This document shows, piece by piece, positions 32,817 to 41,163 of a stretch of 64,000 nucleotides of DNA. The DNA comes from DATKSS01 sp035533335 (lineage in GTDB: Bacteria; Chloroflexota; Dormibacteria; Dormibacterales; Dormibacteraceae), in contig DATLUC010000137.1 of NCBI GenBank assembly GCA_035533335.1, positions 37,273-101,272 of the forward strand. Direction: 5' to 3'. The notes below the pieces were generated by a model, which was not told the DNA's origin, searched no databases, and saw only the letters and a program-made list of their open reading frames with translations. Position numbers and translations under genes: made by a program. How positions within the stretch are numbered: the first letter of the stretch is position 1; each line of letters opens with the position of its first letter.

Positions 32817-35291
32817 TTAGACGCGGGGCGTCTCGGGCCTTTGGCCGGCCTTGGCCGCCGCCTCTTCCAACGCGTGGGGGGCCCTCCCGTTCGGCCCGGC
32901 GCCGAAGGTCGCCTGAAGCTCCGCGTAGCCCTGCAGCTTTTGGGCGACCAGGCTGTGGACGGAGCCTGCGGGGTACTCGCCGTCTGCCGAGCGCTGTCCG
33001 GCTGGAGTGTCGGTGAGGATCTCGATTCCCTCGTCGACGTCCGCCACAGCCCAGATGCTGAATTTGCCGTCGTGGACCGCCTCGACGACATCTTCGGAGA
33101 GCATGAGGTGGCGCACGTTCGACGCCGGGATCATCACGCCCTGGTCGCCAGACAGGCCTTTTGACCGGCACACTTTGAAGAAGCCCTCGATCTTGTCGGT
33201 CACCCCGCCGACGGCCTGCACGCTTCCGTGCTGGTCCACCGAGCCGGTGACCGCGATGTTCTGCTTCAACGGCACTCCGGCCAGGGCCGAAAGCAGGGCG
33301 TACAGCTCCGTCGACGATGCCGAATCGCCTTCCACCTCGTCGTACGACTGCTCGAAAGTGAGGGTTGCCCGCATGGCGAGCGGCCATTTCTGCGCGTACT
33401 TGCCGGCGAGGTAGCCCGACACGATCAGAAACCCTTTGTTGTGGATCGGGCCGCCCATCTTGGTCTCCCGGTCGATGCTTTCCAGCGTTCCGCGGCCGAG
33501 CGCGACCGAGGCGGAGACGCGGCTCGGCATCCCGAAATGGTGGTCGCCAAGCTCGACCACCGAGAGCCCGTTGAGCTGTCCGACACGCGTTCCCTCGGTC
33601 TCGACCCGAATCGTCCCGTCGTCGATCATCTCGCGCAAGCGCTCCTCGCTAAGGCTCGATCGCCGGACCTTCTCGCTGACCGCGCGCTCGACGTCGTCGG
33701 ACTGAACGAGCTGGTGAGATTGGCGGCCGGCCCAGTAGCTGGCCTCCGTTGTCAGGTCGGCCACGTCGCGCAGCCGTGTCGACAGCTTGCGCTGGTCGTC
33801 CTGCCACCGAGCGGCTTCCTCGACCAGGCGCGCGACACCTCCGCGGTCGATGTGCTTGAGGTCGTTCGTGGCGACCCAGCGGCTGATGAAAGCGCTGAGC
33901 GTCTCGACGTTCTCGGCCGTCCACTCCACCTCTTGCGCGAAGTCGACCCGCACCTTGAAGAGCTCTCTGAACTCGTCGTCAAGGCGGTGCAGGAGCTGAT
34001 AGAGCATTGGTGGTCCGACCAGCACGACCTTGGTGCGCAGCGGCATGGGCGCGGGCGAAAGGCTGCCGGTGGGGCTTGCCGAGTACTGCTCGCCGAGGTT
34101 CTCGATGCGCACCTCACGGGTGCTCAACGCCCGCACGAGGGCCTCCCAGGCGAATGGGTTGCCCAGGACATCGGCGGCCTCCAGGATGAGGAAGCCCCCG
34201 TTGGCGCGCTGCAAGGCGCCTCCTTTGACCTGGCGGAAGTCCGTGAACATGGCCCCGAAGGTGGCGCGGTATTCGATTCGGCCAACCAGGTTGTAGTACG
34301 TAGGGTTGGCCTCCACCATTACCGGCGCCCCGGTCAGGCCCGCGTTGTCGACGATCACGTTGATCCGGTAGCGATTGGTGTGATCCGTCGCCAGCGCGGC
34401 CTCGAACGGCGAGGATGATTCCGAGGCGCCTCCCTGGCCGTCGCGCTGACGGAAGTCGGGCAGGTGGTCGGGCACGTCGCGACCGATCCGGTCCAGGTGG
34501 GCGATCACGTCGGGATGCTTGGAGTACTTCTCGCGGAGCCCGTGCAGCAGCGGCTCGATTGCGAAGCTCGCGATCTCGCGGTCGAGCTTGGCGAGCAGCT
34601 CTGCCCCTTCCCTCTCCAGCTGGCTGATCCGCCGGAAGGTGCTCGCCACCTGCGTCTGCACCTCGACGGCGTGCTGCTCCACGGCCTGGCGCTCGGCGTC
34701 GGTCAGCTTCTGGAGCTCCTCGGGTTTCATCGGTCGCTCACCCTTGATGGGCACCGCGACCATGCCGCCCGGCGTGGCCTCGATGGCAAAGTCGCGCTCT
34801 CGCGCGAATTTCCCGAGTTCCTCGAGCAGCGGATCACGGCGCTGCCCGAGCTCTCCGGCGAGCTGCCGCCTTCTCTCCGCATACCCCTCCGTCTCGAACG
34901 AGTGCGCTATCTGCTGGCGTGCCTCGGCGATGAAGTTTTCCATGTCTGCCGCGAGCTCGCGCCCGCCCCCCGCCCGAAGCCTGAAGATATTCGGCCGGTC
35001 GGCGTGGTCGAAGTTGTAGACGTGGACCCAGTCGTCGGGAGTGGGCCGGCCCCTTGCCACCTGTTCTAGGTATGAGCGCACGAGGCTCGTCCGGCCAGAG
35101 CCGCTCACCCCGCTGACGAAGATGTTGTAGCCCGGTGTGTCGACTCCGACCCCGAACTGGAGCGCTTCCATGGCGCGGTCCTGCCCGAAGGGCGCCTTGA
35201 GGGGTGGGACCTCCAGGGTGGACTCGAACGGCAGCGTCGCAGGATCCAACCGGCGGCGAAGCTCGTCAGGCCTGAGCCGGTGCTCTTCCAC
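32817..35291 (-). CDS. Lon-like ATP-dependent protease (AAA plus S16 domain)
   Basis: 824-residue protease of the LonB/Lon-like type with an atypical AAA region. Walker A-like GVSGSGRTSL is near residue 61, a long coiled region covers about 130-270, and Walker B-type GGFLILEAADVL is near 370. The C-terminal S16 domain has EGDSASSTELYALLSALA with the catalytic Ser and GGVTDKIEGFF with the catalytic Lys, so the dyad is intact. It probably removes damaged proteins under stress. A DosR-box-like palindrome lies 58 nt upstream. It shares an operon with the M50 gene. Confidence 0.92.
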   Translation of the reverse strand: MEEHRLRPDELRRRLDPATLPFESTLEVPPLKAPFGQDRAMEALQFGVGVDTPGYNIFVSGVSGSGRTSLVRSYLEQVARGRPTPDDWVHVYNFDHADRPNIFRLRAGGGRELAADMENFIAEARQQIAHSFETEGYAERRRQLAGELGQRRDPLLEELGKFARERDFAIEATPGGMVAVPIKGERPMKPEELQKLTDAERQAVEQHAVEVQTQVASTFRRISQLEREGAELLAKLDREIASFAIEPLLHGLREKYSKHPDVIAHLDRIGRDVPDHLPDFRQRDGQGGASESSSPFEAALATDHTNRYRINVIVDNAGLTGAPVMVEANPTYYNLVGRIEYRATFGAMFTDFRQVKGGALQRANGGFLILEAADVLGNPFAWEALVRALSTREVRIENLGEQYSASPTGSLSPAPMPLRTKVVLVGPPMLYQLLHRLDDEFRELFKVRVDFAQEVEWTAENVETLSAFISRWVATNDLKHIDRGGVARLVEEAARWQDDQRKLSTRLRDVADLTTEASYWAGRQSHQLVQSDDVERAVSEKVRRSSLSEERLREMIDDGTIRVETEGTRVGQLNGLSVVELGDHHFGMPSRVSASVALGRGTLESIDRETKMGGPIHNKGFLIVSGYLAGKYAQKWPLAMRATLTFEQSYDEVEGDSASSTELYALLSALAGVPLKQNIAVTGSVDQHGSVQAVGGVTDKIEGFFKVCRSKGLSGDQGVMIPASNVRHLMLSEDVVEAVHDGKFSIWAVADVDEGIEILTDTPAGQRSADGEYPAGSVHSLVAQKLQGYAELQATFGAGPNGRAPHALEEAAAKAGQRPETPRV

Positions 35292-35349
35292 CTGCCCAGC
35301 GTAGGCGCGGCCGGCTCAATGCTCCCGTGCCGAACGCCACGTCGCGGAG

Positions 35350-35363
35350 GTGCCTAAAGGCTC
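35350..35363. promoter_or_regulatory. DosR-box-like palindrome upstream of the Lon-M50 operon
   Basis: GTGCCTAAAGGCTC agrees at 10 of 14 positions with the DosR core GGGACTWWAGTCCC and is itself nearly palindromic (GTGCCT/AGGCTC around AA). It lies 58 nt from the lon-like start and 127 nt from hsp20. Inferred from similarity only. Confidence 0.35.
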
Positions 35364-35408
35364 TGTATGTCGATGGGCGGCACCTGGCGGCGGTGTCCTC
35401 AACGTCGC

Positions 35409-35422
35409 GTGACCATTGGCCC
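35409..35422. promoter_or_regulatory. DosR-box-like palindrome upstream of hsp20
   Basis: GTGACCATTGGCCC agrees at 10 of 14 positions with GGGACTWWAGTCCC, with the GAC and GGCCC edges kept. It lies 68 nt upstream of the hsp20 ATG. The M. tuberculosis homologue hspX is the classic DosR target. No CIRCE element is present here. Confidence 0.4.
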
Positions 35423-35490
35423 TAGGCATGCCGAAGGCCGCGATATACGTTGGGGTCAACGCAGAAAGTCACACCAAGGAGGTGAGCGAG

Positions 35491-35970
35491 ATGTCAACTC
35501 GCATCGTTCCAGAAGAGCTCGTAGAGCTCGACAGCCCGATCGCGGAGCTCTTCCGCACGCTGAGCGGCCCCTGGCCGTTCAGGCCCTTGCTGGCGCTGAC
35601 GTCGGGGAGGCACTTCATCCCGACCGCAGACGTCTTCGTCCGTGGCGAGGACCTGGTGGTCAAGCTGGACCTGCCCGGCATCGAGCCCGACGACATCCAG
35701 GTCAAGTTCGCCGACGGCGAGCTGATCGTGATGGGCGAGAGGAAGGCCGACAAGGAGGTTAAGGAGGCGGGCTACTACCGAAAGGAAGCGAGCTACGGCT
35801 TCTTTGAGCGCCACATGTCGATTCCCAAGGGCATCAAGGAGACCGAGATCAAGGCGGAGTACGAAAAAGGCGTGCTGGAGATAACCATGCCGCGCGCCGC
35901 CAAGCTCGAGGGTCTTCCGAAGGCCAAGATGATCCCGGTCAAGCACACGACCAAGTCCATCAAGGCTTGA
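35491..35970 (+). CDS. Hsp20/alpha-crystallin small heat shock protein
   Basis: 159-residue ATP-independent chaperone. The alpha-crystallin domain runs from about residue 45 to 140: PTADVFVRGEDLVVKLDLPG, then DDIQVKFADGELIVMGERK, and ends in AEYEKGVLEITMPRA, the canonical GVLxxxxP pattern. YYRKEASYGFFERHMSIPKG is the conserved central loop. AAGGAGGTGAGCGAG before the ATG at 35491 decides the start. It is monocistronic, followed by a strong terminator. Confidence 0.95.
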   Translation: MSTRIVPEELVELDSPIAELFRTLSGPWPFRPLLALTSGRHFIPTADVFVRGEDLVVKLDLPGIEPDDIQVKFADGELIVMGERKADKEVKEAGYYRKEASYGFFERHMSIPKGIKETEIKAEYEKGVLEITMPRAAKLEGLPKAKMIPVKHTTKSIKA

Positions 35971-35993
35971 GCGTCCGGGCCATCTGAAAGTGC

Positions 35994-36021
35994 AAAAGGG
36001 GCCGGCGGTCCGGCCCCTTTT
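35994..36021. terminator. Bidirectional intrinsic terminator
   Basis: A 12-bp perfect stem, AAAAGGGGCCGG and CCGGCCCCTTTT, with a 4-nt loop, flanked by A and T runs on both sides. It sits between the convergent ends of hsp20 (35970) and the PPOX gene (36030) and serves both. Confidence 0.92.
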
Positions 36022-36029
36022 CTGTTGCT

Positions 36030-36452
36030 TCAGCTCTGACGGAAGCGACGCCCGGAGATCTGCGCGGGGTAGATCGCGAGCAGGAGATCCCGCTCGCCTG
36101 GAGCGAGCGGCTGGACAGGGCGGGAGCGTAGAGCCGCGGTGAACGGATCGGATCCGTGCTTGACCTCCTCGGCCACCCCTTTCAGCATCACGCTCCACCC
36201 GATGCCCGTGTGGGCGTCCCAGTCGTCGACCTCGAACGCGATCCGGCCTTCGGTCGCCTGGTCTAGCCTGGTGCCCCGGGCGGTCCGGAACACCACGATC
36301 TTGCCGTCGGTCGCGTAATTGACGGGAAAGACCTCCGGCTGATCGCCCACCTGGAGGGCGACCCGGCCGAGGTCATGCAGCTCGAGCAGCTGCACGCATT
36401 GTTCCTCGGTCAGGATCTCCATCGCGGCGGCCTCGACTACTTTCTCAGTCAT
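36030..36452 (-). CDS. PPOX-fold protein (pyridoxamine 5'-phosphate oxidase-like)
   Basis: 140-residue split-barrel protein of the nitroimidazole-resistance/PNPOx-like group. The core is LLELHDLGRVALQVGDQPEV, FPVNYATDGKIVVFRTARGT and IAFEVDDWDAHTGIGWSVML, then KGVAEEV. The cofactor is likely FMN or F420. It overlaps the acyl-CoA synthetase gene upstream by 8 bp, so it is co-expressed. M. tuberculosis Rv3129, of the same fold, is a DosR target next to tgs1. Confidence 0.85.
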   Translation of the reverse strand: MTEKVVEAAAMEILTEEQCVQLLELHDLGRVALQVGDQPEVFPVNYATDGKIVVFRTARGTRLDQATEGRIAFEVDDWDAHTGIGWSVMLKGVAEEVKHGSDPFTAALRSRPVQPLAPGERDLLLAIYPAQISGRRFRQS

Positions 36453-38256
36453 GCGTGCTCACCTTCTTGTGCGCGCCGAACATCACTTCTATCTGCTTGT
36501 GGAAGTGCTGCGCGATGATCCGCCTCTTCTTCTTCAGCGAAGGAGTCAGCTCGTCATCCGCTTCGGTGAAGTCTCGCTCCAGGAGCGTGAAGTACTTGAT
36601 CGTCTCGAAGCTGGCCAGGTTCTGATTCACGGCGTCCACGACCTTCTGGAAGCGTGCGCGCACGGCCTCGTTGTCCACGAGGGTGGCCGGCGCGCCGGCG
36701 AAATCGGCGTCCGCGGCGAGGGCGTCCCAGTCAGGCACGATCAGAGCGACCACGTACTGCCGGCTGTCACCCACCACGATCGCCGCCTTGATGTACCGGT
36801 CGTTCTCGAGCTGTGCCTCGATGGGCAGGGGCGCCACGTACTTGCCGCCGGAGGTCTTGATCAAGTCCTTCTTCCTGTCGGTGATCGTGAGGAAGCCGTC
36901 CTGGTCGATGAAGCCCATGTCGCCGGTCTTCAGCCATCCGTCCTTGATGCACTCGTCGGTGGCTTCGGGCCGGTTCTGGTAGCCGATCATCACTCCAGGG
37001 CCTTTGACCAGGATCTCTCCGTCCTCGGCGATTTGGAGCTTGGTGCCCGGCATGGCGATGCCCACCGATCGGTAACGGTGCACCTCCTCGGTGTTGGAGG
37101 TGACTCCTGAGGTGGCTTCGGTGAGGCCCCAGCCCTGCAGGATCTTGACCCCGATCGCCCAGAAGAACTCCTCGACCTTCTCGTTGAGAGGGGCGCCGCC
37201 GCTGATGAAGAAGCGCAAGCGCCCCCCGGTCAGCTTCTCGCGCAGGGGCGCGATGACCAAACGCTCAGCGATGCGGACTCGCAAACGAAGCCACGGTCCC
37301 GGGTTGCCATGTAGTCGGGCGACGCCGATGCCGAGCGCCCAGCCAAAGATCGCGCGCCGGTACACGGGTTGCTTGCGGACCTGGTCGTACACCGACTCAT
37401 ACAGCTTCTCGAAGACGCGCGGGACGCCCAGCATGATGGTCGGCCGGGCGATATGGATGTCCTCCACGAAGATCGTGTCGAGGTTGCGCGCGAGCCAGAA
37501 GGAACAGCCGGCCGTCGTCTCGATGTAGATGCCGTCCACCCGCTCCAGAACGTGCGAGTACGGCAGGTAGGACAGCAGCACGTCCCCCGGCCCGATGTGG
37601 AACATCTGCAAACCGGCCCTGGCCGCCTCGATGAAGTGCGTGTGGGCGAAGATCGCGCCCCTGGGCTCACCCGTCGTGCCGGAGGTGTAGATCACCGTCG
37701 CGACGTCGTCGGGCTTGATCGCGGCAAGGCGCTCGGAGACCTGGGCGCGAAGTTCGGCCGCCGGCTCCGTCTCCGTCCAGTGCTTGACGTCCTGGTCCAT
37801 CGTGAGGACGCGCTTGGGGAACTCGTGGCCGGCGAGCTTGGCCGCCATCGTGGCGTCCGACGCGATCGCGAACCGCGTCTTGCTGTCCTCGGCGATGTAC
37901 CCGGCAACCTTGGGCAAAAGGGACGGGTACAACGGTACGGTCACGCCCCCCGCGGCCATGATGCCGAAGTCGCAGTAGATCCATTCGGGTCGGTTGGGCG
38001 ACATCAGGGCCACGTGCTCGCCCGGACGCACGCCGGCCTCGACGAGCGCGCAGGCTACGCGGGTGGCCCGCTCGGCGGTCTCGGCCCAGCTCAACGCCTG
38101 CCACTCGCCGTCGCGGAAGTAATGAAGGTACGGAGCCTGATCGCGAAGCTTCGCCTGTGCAAAGAAGACGGCCGGGATGGTCTCAGCCGAGCTCTGGGCG
38201 GGCTGAAGCACGGATCGAGTAGCCGACGGGGTAGCAATTGCGATGGTTCTTCTCAA
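36445..38256 (-). CDS. Long-chain acyl-CoA synthetase (FadD15-like)
   Basis: 603-residue AMP-forming ligase. P-loop ATVIYTSGTTGEPRGAIFAH (about 178-197), the A5-type motif LQGWGLTEATSG, LKTGDMGFIDQDGFLTITDR with the conserved Asp, and DLIKTSGGKYVAP with the hinge and C-terminal lysine region. It activates fatty acids to acyl-CoA, which could feed the WS/DGAT enzymes encoded farther right. The TTG start at 38256 is uncertain: GGAGG lies only a few bases before it. A DosR-box-like site lies 40 nt upstream. Confidence 0.92.
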   Translation of the reverse strand: MRRTIAIATPSATRSVLQPAQSSAETIPAVFFAQAKLRDQAPYLHYFRDGEWQALSWAETAERATRVACALVEAGVRPGEHVALMSPNRPEWIYCDFGIMAAGGVTVPLYPSLLPKVAGYIAEDSKTRFAIASDATMAAKLAGHEFPKRVLTMDQDVKHWTETEPAAELRAQVSERLAAIKPDDVATVIYTSGTTGEPRGAIFAHTHFIEAARAGLQMFHIGPGDVLLSYLPYSHVLERVDGIYIETTAGCSFWLARNLDTIFVEDIHIARPTIMLGVPRVFEKLYESVYDQVRKQPVYRRAIFGWALGIGVARLHGNPGPWLRLRVRIAERLVIAPLREKLTGGRLRFFISGGAPLNEKVEEFFWAIGVKILQGWGLTEATSGVTSNTEEVHRYRSVGIAMPGTKLQIAEDGEILVKGPGVMIGYQNRPEATDECIKDGWLKTGDMGFIDQDGFLTITDRKKDLIKTSGGKYVAPLPIEAQLENDRYIKAAIVVGDSRQYVVALIVPDWDALAADADFAGAPATLVDNEAVRARFQKVVDAVNQNLASFETIKYFTLLERDFTEADDELTPSLKKKRRIIAQHFHKQIEVMFGAHKKVSTHD

Positions 38257-38296
38257 CCTCCAGGTTCACCTTGCGCGGAGGGAGGTGGTGTGAGAA

Positions 38297-38310
38297 CTGA
38301 CTAAAGACCC
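38297..38310. promoter_or_regulatory. DosR-box-like site upstream of the acyl-CoA synthetase operon
   Basis: CTGACTAAAGACCC (minus strand GGGTCTTTAGTCAG) agrees at 11 of 14 positions with GGGACTWWAGTCCC, and the central CTTTAGTC is exact. It is 40 nt from the start codon of the synthetase, matching the spacing seen at other candidate boxes here. Confidence 0.5.
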
Positions 38311-38377
38311 TGCTTGTTGGTCCGGTCGGCGGTGGCCCGGCTGGAAGGGATGGAGGCGACCGGTGGCCGGCCTCCGC

Positions 38378-38779
38378 CTACAGGGCGGACACCGCCACCT
38401 GCACCGTTCTGGTCCGGGGGCCGTCCCACTCGCACAGGAAGATCGCCTGCCACGTGCCCAGGGCCAGCTTTCCCTGACGCACCGGCGCGTCGCAGGCGGG
38501 GCCGACCAGGGCGGTCTGCACGTGGGAGTCGGAGTTGCCCTCGGCGTGGCGGAAGCCTGCGTCATGCGGCACCATCCGGCTCAGCTGAGTCTCGATGTCG
38601 TGGGCGACGTCGGGATCGGCGCCCTCGTTGATGGTCACGCCGGCGGTGGTATGGGGCACGAAGACATGACACACGCCATCGCCTGCGCCTGACCGGGCCA
38701 CGGCGGCCGCGACCTCTTCGGTGATGTCGACCAGGTGAGACCGACGCTTCGTGCGCACCTCAAAGCTCGCCCATCCCAT
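38378..38779 (-). CDS. YjbQ/UPF0047 family protein
   Basis: 133-residue conserved protein. The family signature is HVFVPHTTAGVTINEGADPD (about 43-62), followed by HAEGNSDSHVQTALVGP and LGTWQAIFLCEWDGPRTRTV, matching UPF0047 end to end. Some members show secondary thiamine-phosphate synthase activity; the physiological role is unknown. It stands alone, upstream of and co-directional with the acyl-CoA synthetase operon. Confidence 0.92.
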   Translation of the reverse strand: MGWASFEVRTKRRSHLVDITEEVAAAVARSGAGDGVCHVFVPHTTAGVTINEGADPDVAHDIETQLSRMVPHDAGFRHAEGNSDSHVQTALVGPACDAPVRQGKLALGTWQAIFLCEWDGPRTRTVQVAVSAL

Positions 38780-38803
38780 CGCTGTCAGCCTAGCGGCAAG
38801 GCG

Positions 38804-39103
38804 CTACCGATCTCGATGGCGAGGCGATGCGCTTGAGGCGGAGACCGGGTCGCGGGCCATGAACAGGAAAGCGACAGCGAGCACTACGGCCAGCGCAGCC
38901 GGCCCGTAGTCGGAGACGGGGCCGCTCGGAAAGGCCAGCCGGATGATCAGCGATCCGAACACGTAAGCGCCGCCCAGGACGATGGCGATCCGAAAACGGC
39001 GCGCGGCGAACCGGAGCTGGCGCCGAAGGCCGCCGGGCCTCAACGACAGGATCGTCGCCGACAGACCCAGGATCAAGACCGCGCCGATGAAGAATCCGCG
39101 CAC
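38804..39103 (-). CDS. Small membrane protein of unknown function
   Basis: 99 residues with three hydrophobic segments: GFFIGAVLILGLSATILSL at the N-terminus, IAIVLGGAYVFGSLIIRLAF in the middle, and PAALAVVLAVAFLFMA near the C-terminus, separated by an arginine-rich loop. The start is GTG. No family recognised. It is divergent from the VIT-ferritin gene. Confidence 0.6.
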   Translation of the reverse strand: MRGFFIGAVLILGLSATILSLRPGGLRRQLRFAARRFRIAIVLGGAYVFGSLIIRLAFPSGPVSDYGPAALAVVLAVAFLFMARDPVSASSASPRHRDR

Positions 39104-39158
39104 GGTGCCAGTGTCTCAGAAGCTCTCTGCCAAGCCGGGTTGGCTTACCTTTGATCAG

Positions 39159-40328
39159 GTGCCGCAGTCGACGAGCTCAAAAGAGGCCGTCGCCCGGCTG
39201 CTCCAGGCCTGGCGAGGCGAGGTGCAGGCGAGGGCGCTTTACAACCTGCTGGCCGATCGGGTCGACCCGCGGCGGGCGGAGGTGATCCGGGCGATCGCCG
39301 ACGCGGAGGCGTCGCACCGCGAACGCATCGAACAGCGACTGCGCGAGCTGGGCGAGCCGGTCCCCGACCCGGCCGGGGTGAAGCTGTCGCTCATGCAGCG
39401 CCTGCAGGCGAGGCTCGCGCCGGTCCCGGCCGTCATGGCGCGCATGGAGGCCGCCGAGGAGGTGGAGATCCAGGACCGCTACAAGCGATCGACCGGCGAC
39501 CCTCAGACCGATGCGGTGCTGCAGTCGATCCGCGCGGAGGAGCAGGGGCATTCGCGATCGCTGGAATCGATGCAGGCCGCCCATCGCGGCGCTGAGCACC
39601 CCCCGAGCGGTCCGCAGAGCAAGCTGAACCGGATCCTGGGCCGCGAGACCTGGCACCGCACCGGCTCGGGCTGGATCTCGGGCGCGATCTACGGCGCCAA
39701 CGACGGGCTCGCCGCCGTGTTCGGCATCGTCGCAGGGGTTTCGGGCGCGACCGGCGGCTCGGGATTCGTCCTCACCGCCGGCCTGTTCGGCGCCATCGCT
39801 TCCGCGCTTTCGATGGCGACCGGCGCCTACCTGGCGGAGCGCTCCGAAGGAGAGGTCGTGGCTGCCAACGTCGCGCGTGAGCGGCAGGAGATCATCGAGA
39901 ACCCCGACGAGGAGAAGGAAGAGGTATCGCTCTTCTACCAACTGAAGGGCATCGACAAGGACACGGCCGACAAGCTGGCAGACCAGCTGGCCAAGGACCC
40001 GGACGCCCTGCTCAAGGTCCACGCGGCGGACGAGCTCGGTGGCGCGGTCGACAGCTCGAGTCAGCCGGTCCAGTCGGCGGTGGCCGCCGGGGTCAGCACC
40101 TTCATCGGGGCGATGGTCCCGGTGATCCCGTTCTTCTTCTTGCGGGGAGGCGTGGCGGTGATCACGGCCGCGTTCGTGTCCCTGGTCGCGCACTTCCTGG
40201 TCGGCGCCGCCAAGTCGTTCTTCACCCTGCGAACCTGGTGGTCGGCCGGGCTCGAGATGACGCTCGCCGGGGTGATCGTCGGCGGGATCACGTACGGGAT
40301 CGGGTTGGTGCTGAAGGTCAGCGGATGA
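39159..40328 (+). CDS. VIT1/CCC1-family transporter with N-terminal ferritin-like domain
   Basis: 389-residue iron/manganese transporter-like protein. Residues 5-125 form a rubrerythrin-like four-helix domain (LLQAWRGEVQARALYNLLAD, with paired E and ExxH motifs in IADAEASHRERIE and IRAEEQGHSRSLE). The VIT domain follows, from GWISGAIYGANDGLAAVFGI to the last helix GVIVGGITYGIGLVLK, with the Glu-rich metal-binding loop NPDEEKEEVSLFYQLKG. The architecture is like MbfA, which exports iron under stress. The start is uncertain: GTG 39159 or GTG 39102. Confidence 0.9.
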   Translation: MPQSTSSKEAVARLLQAWRGEVQARALYNLLADRVDPRRAEVIRAIADAEASHRERIEQRLRELGEPVPDPAGVKLSLMQRLQARLAPVPAVMARMEAAEEVEIQDRYKRSTGDPQTDAVLQSIRAEEQGHSRSLESMQAAHRGAEHPPSGPQSKLNRILGRETWHRTGSGWISGAIYGANDGLAAVFGIVAGVSGATGGSGFVLTAGLFGAIASALSMATGAYLAERSEGEVVAANVARERQEIIENPDEEKEEVSLFYQLKGIDKDTADKLADQLAKDPDALLKVHAADELGGAVDSSSQPVQSAVAAGVSTFIGAMVPVIPFFFLRGGVAVITAAFVSLVAHFLVGAAKSFFTLRTWWSAGLEMTLAGVIVGGITYGIGLVLKVSG

Positions 40329-40344
40329 GCGGGCGCGCGGCTGG

Positions 40345-41163
40345 GTGAAGCCCGAGCCCCGCTGCCAGATCTGCGTCACCTGCGGCGTCCAGTTCGCCCC
40401 CGCCAGCGCGGCCCCTGAAGCTTGCCCGGTCTGCGAGGACGAAAGGCAGTACGTCCGTTGGTCGGGCCAAGAATGGACGACGCTGGACGAGCTTCGCCGC
40501 GACCACCACAACGAGATCCGCGAGGACCTCGGATTGACCGGGATCGGCACCAAGCCTTCGTTCGCGATCGGCCAGCGCGCGCTGCTGGTGCGTTCGCCAG
40601 GAGGCAACGTGCTGTGGGATTGCATCACGCTGATCGACGATGCGACGGTGGCTGCGGTGAAATCGTTGGGCGGCGTTCGCGCGATCGCGATCTCGCATCC
40701 CCACTACTACTCGTCGATGGTCGAATGGAGCCGCGCGTTTGAAGCGCCGGTCTACCTGCATGCGGCGGATCGCCGCTGGGTGATGCGGCCCGACGAGCGG
40801 ATCGAGTTCTGGGACGGCGACTCGAAAGGGCTCTGGGACGGGATGGCCTTGATCCGTGCGGGCGGCCACTTCGAGGGCGGGACCGTGATGCACTGGCCGT
40901 CCGGCGCCGAGGGCCGCGGCGCGCTGCTATGCGGTGACGTCGTGCAGGTCGCTCAGGATCGCCGGTGGGTGAGCTTCATGTACAGCTACCCCAACTACGT
41001 TCCTTTGTCTGCATCCGAGGTCGATCGGATCGTTGCGGCCCTGGAGCCTTTTGAATTCGACCGGATCTACGGGGCCTGGTGGGACCGGGACGTGGAGTCC
41101 GACGCCCGGGCGGCGCTGCTGCGCTCGGCGCAGCGGTACAAAAGACACTTAGAGGTCGGGTAG
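40345..41163 (+). CDS. MBL-fold metallo-hydrolase with N-terminal zinc ribbon
   Basis: 272 residues. The N-terminal CQICVTCGVQF and CPVCEDERQYV form a zinc-ribbon-like module. The beta-lactamase-fold part has ISHPHYYSSMVEW in place of the usual HxHxDH, so the second metal site is reduced, then LIRAGGHFEGGTVMHWPSG and GALLCGDVVQV. Partial loss of ligands means hydrolase activity is uncertain. It follows the VIT gene by 16 bp, and its 3' end overlaps the opposing racemase-like gene by 15 bp. Confidence 0.8.
   Translation: MKPEPRCQICVTCGVQFAPASAAPEACPVCEDERQYVRWSGQEWTTLDELRRDHHNEIREDLGLTGIGTKPSFAIGQRALLVRSPGGNVLWDCITLIDDATVAAVKSLGGVRAIAISHPHYYSSMVEWSRAFEAPVYLHAADRRWVMRPDERIEFWDGDSKGLWDGMALIRAGGHFEGGTVMHWPSGAEGRGALLCGDVVQVAQDRRWVSFMYSYPNYVPLSASEVDRIVAALEPFEFDRIYGAWWDRDVESDARAALLRSAQRYKRHLEVG

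Noticed and set aside
35401..35490. CIRCE or similar heat-shock operator upstream of hsp20
   Set aside because: No TTAGCACTC-N9-GAGTGCTAA-type repeat is present; only the DosR-like palindrome was found.
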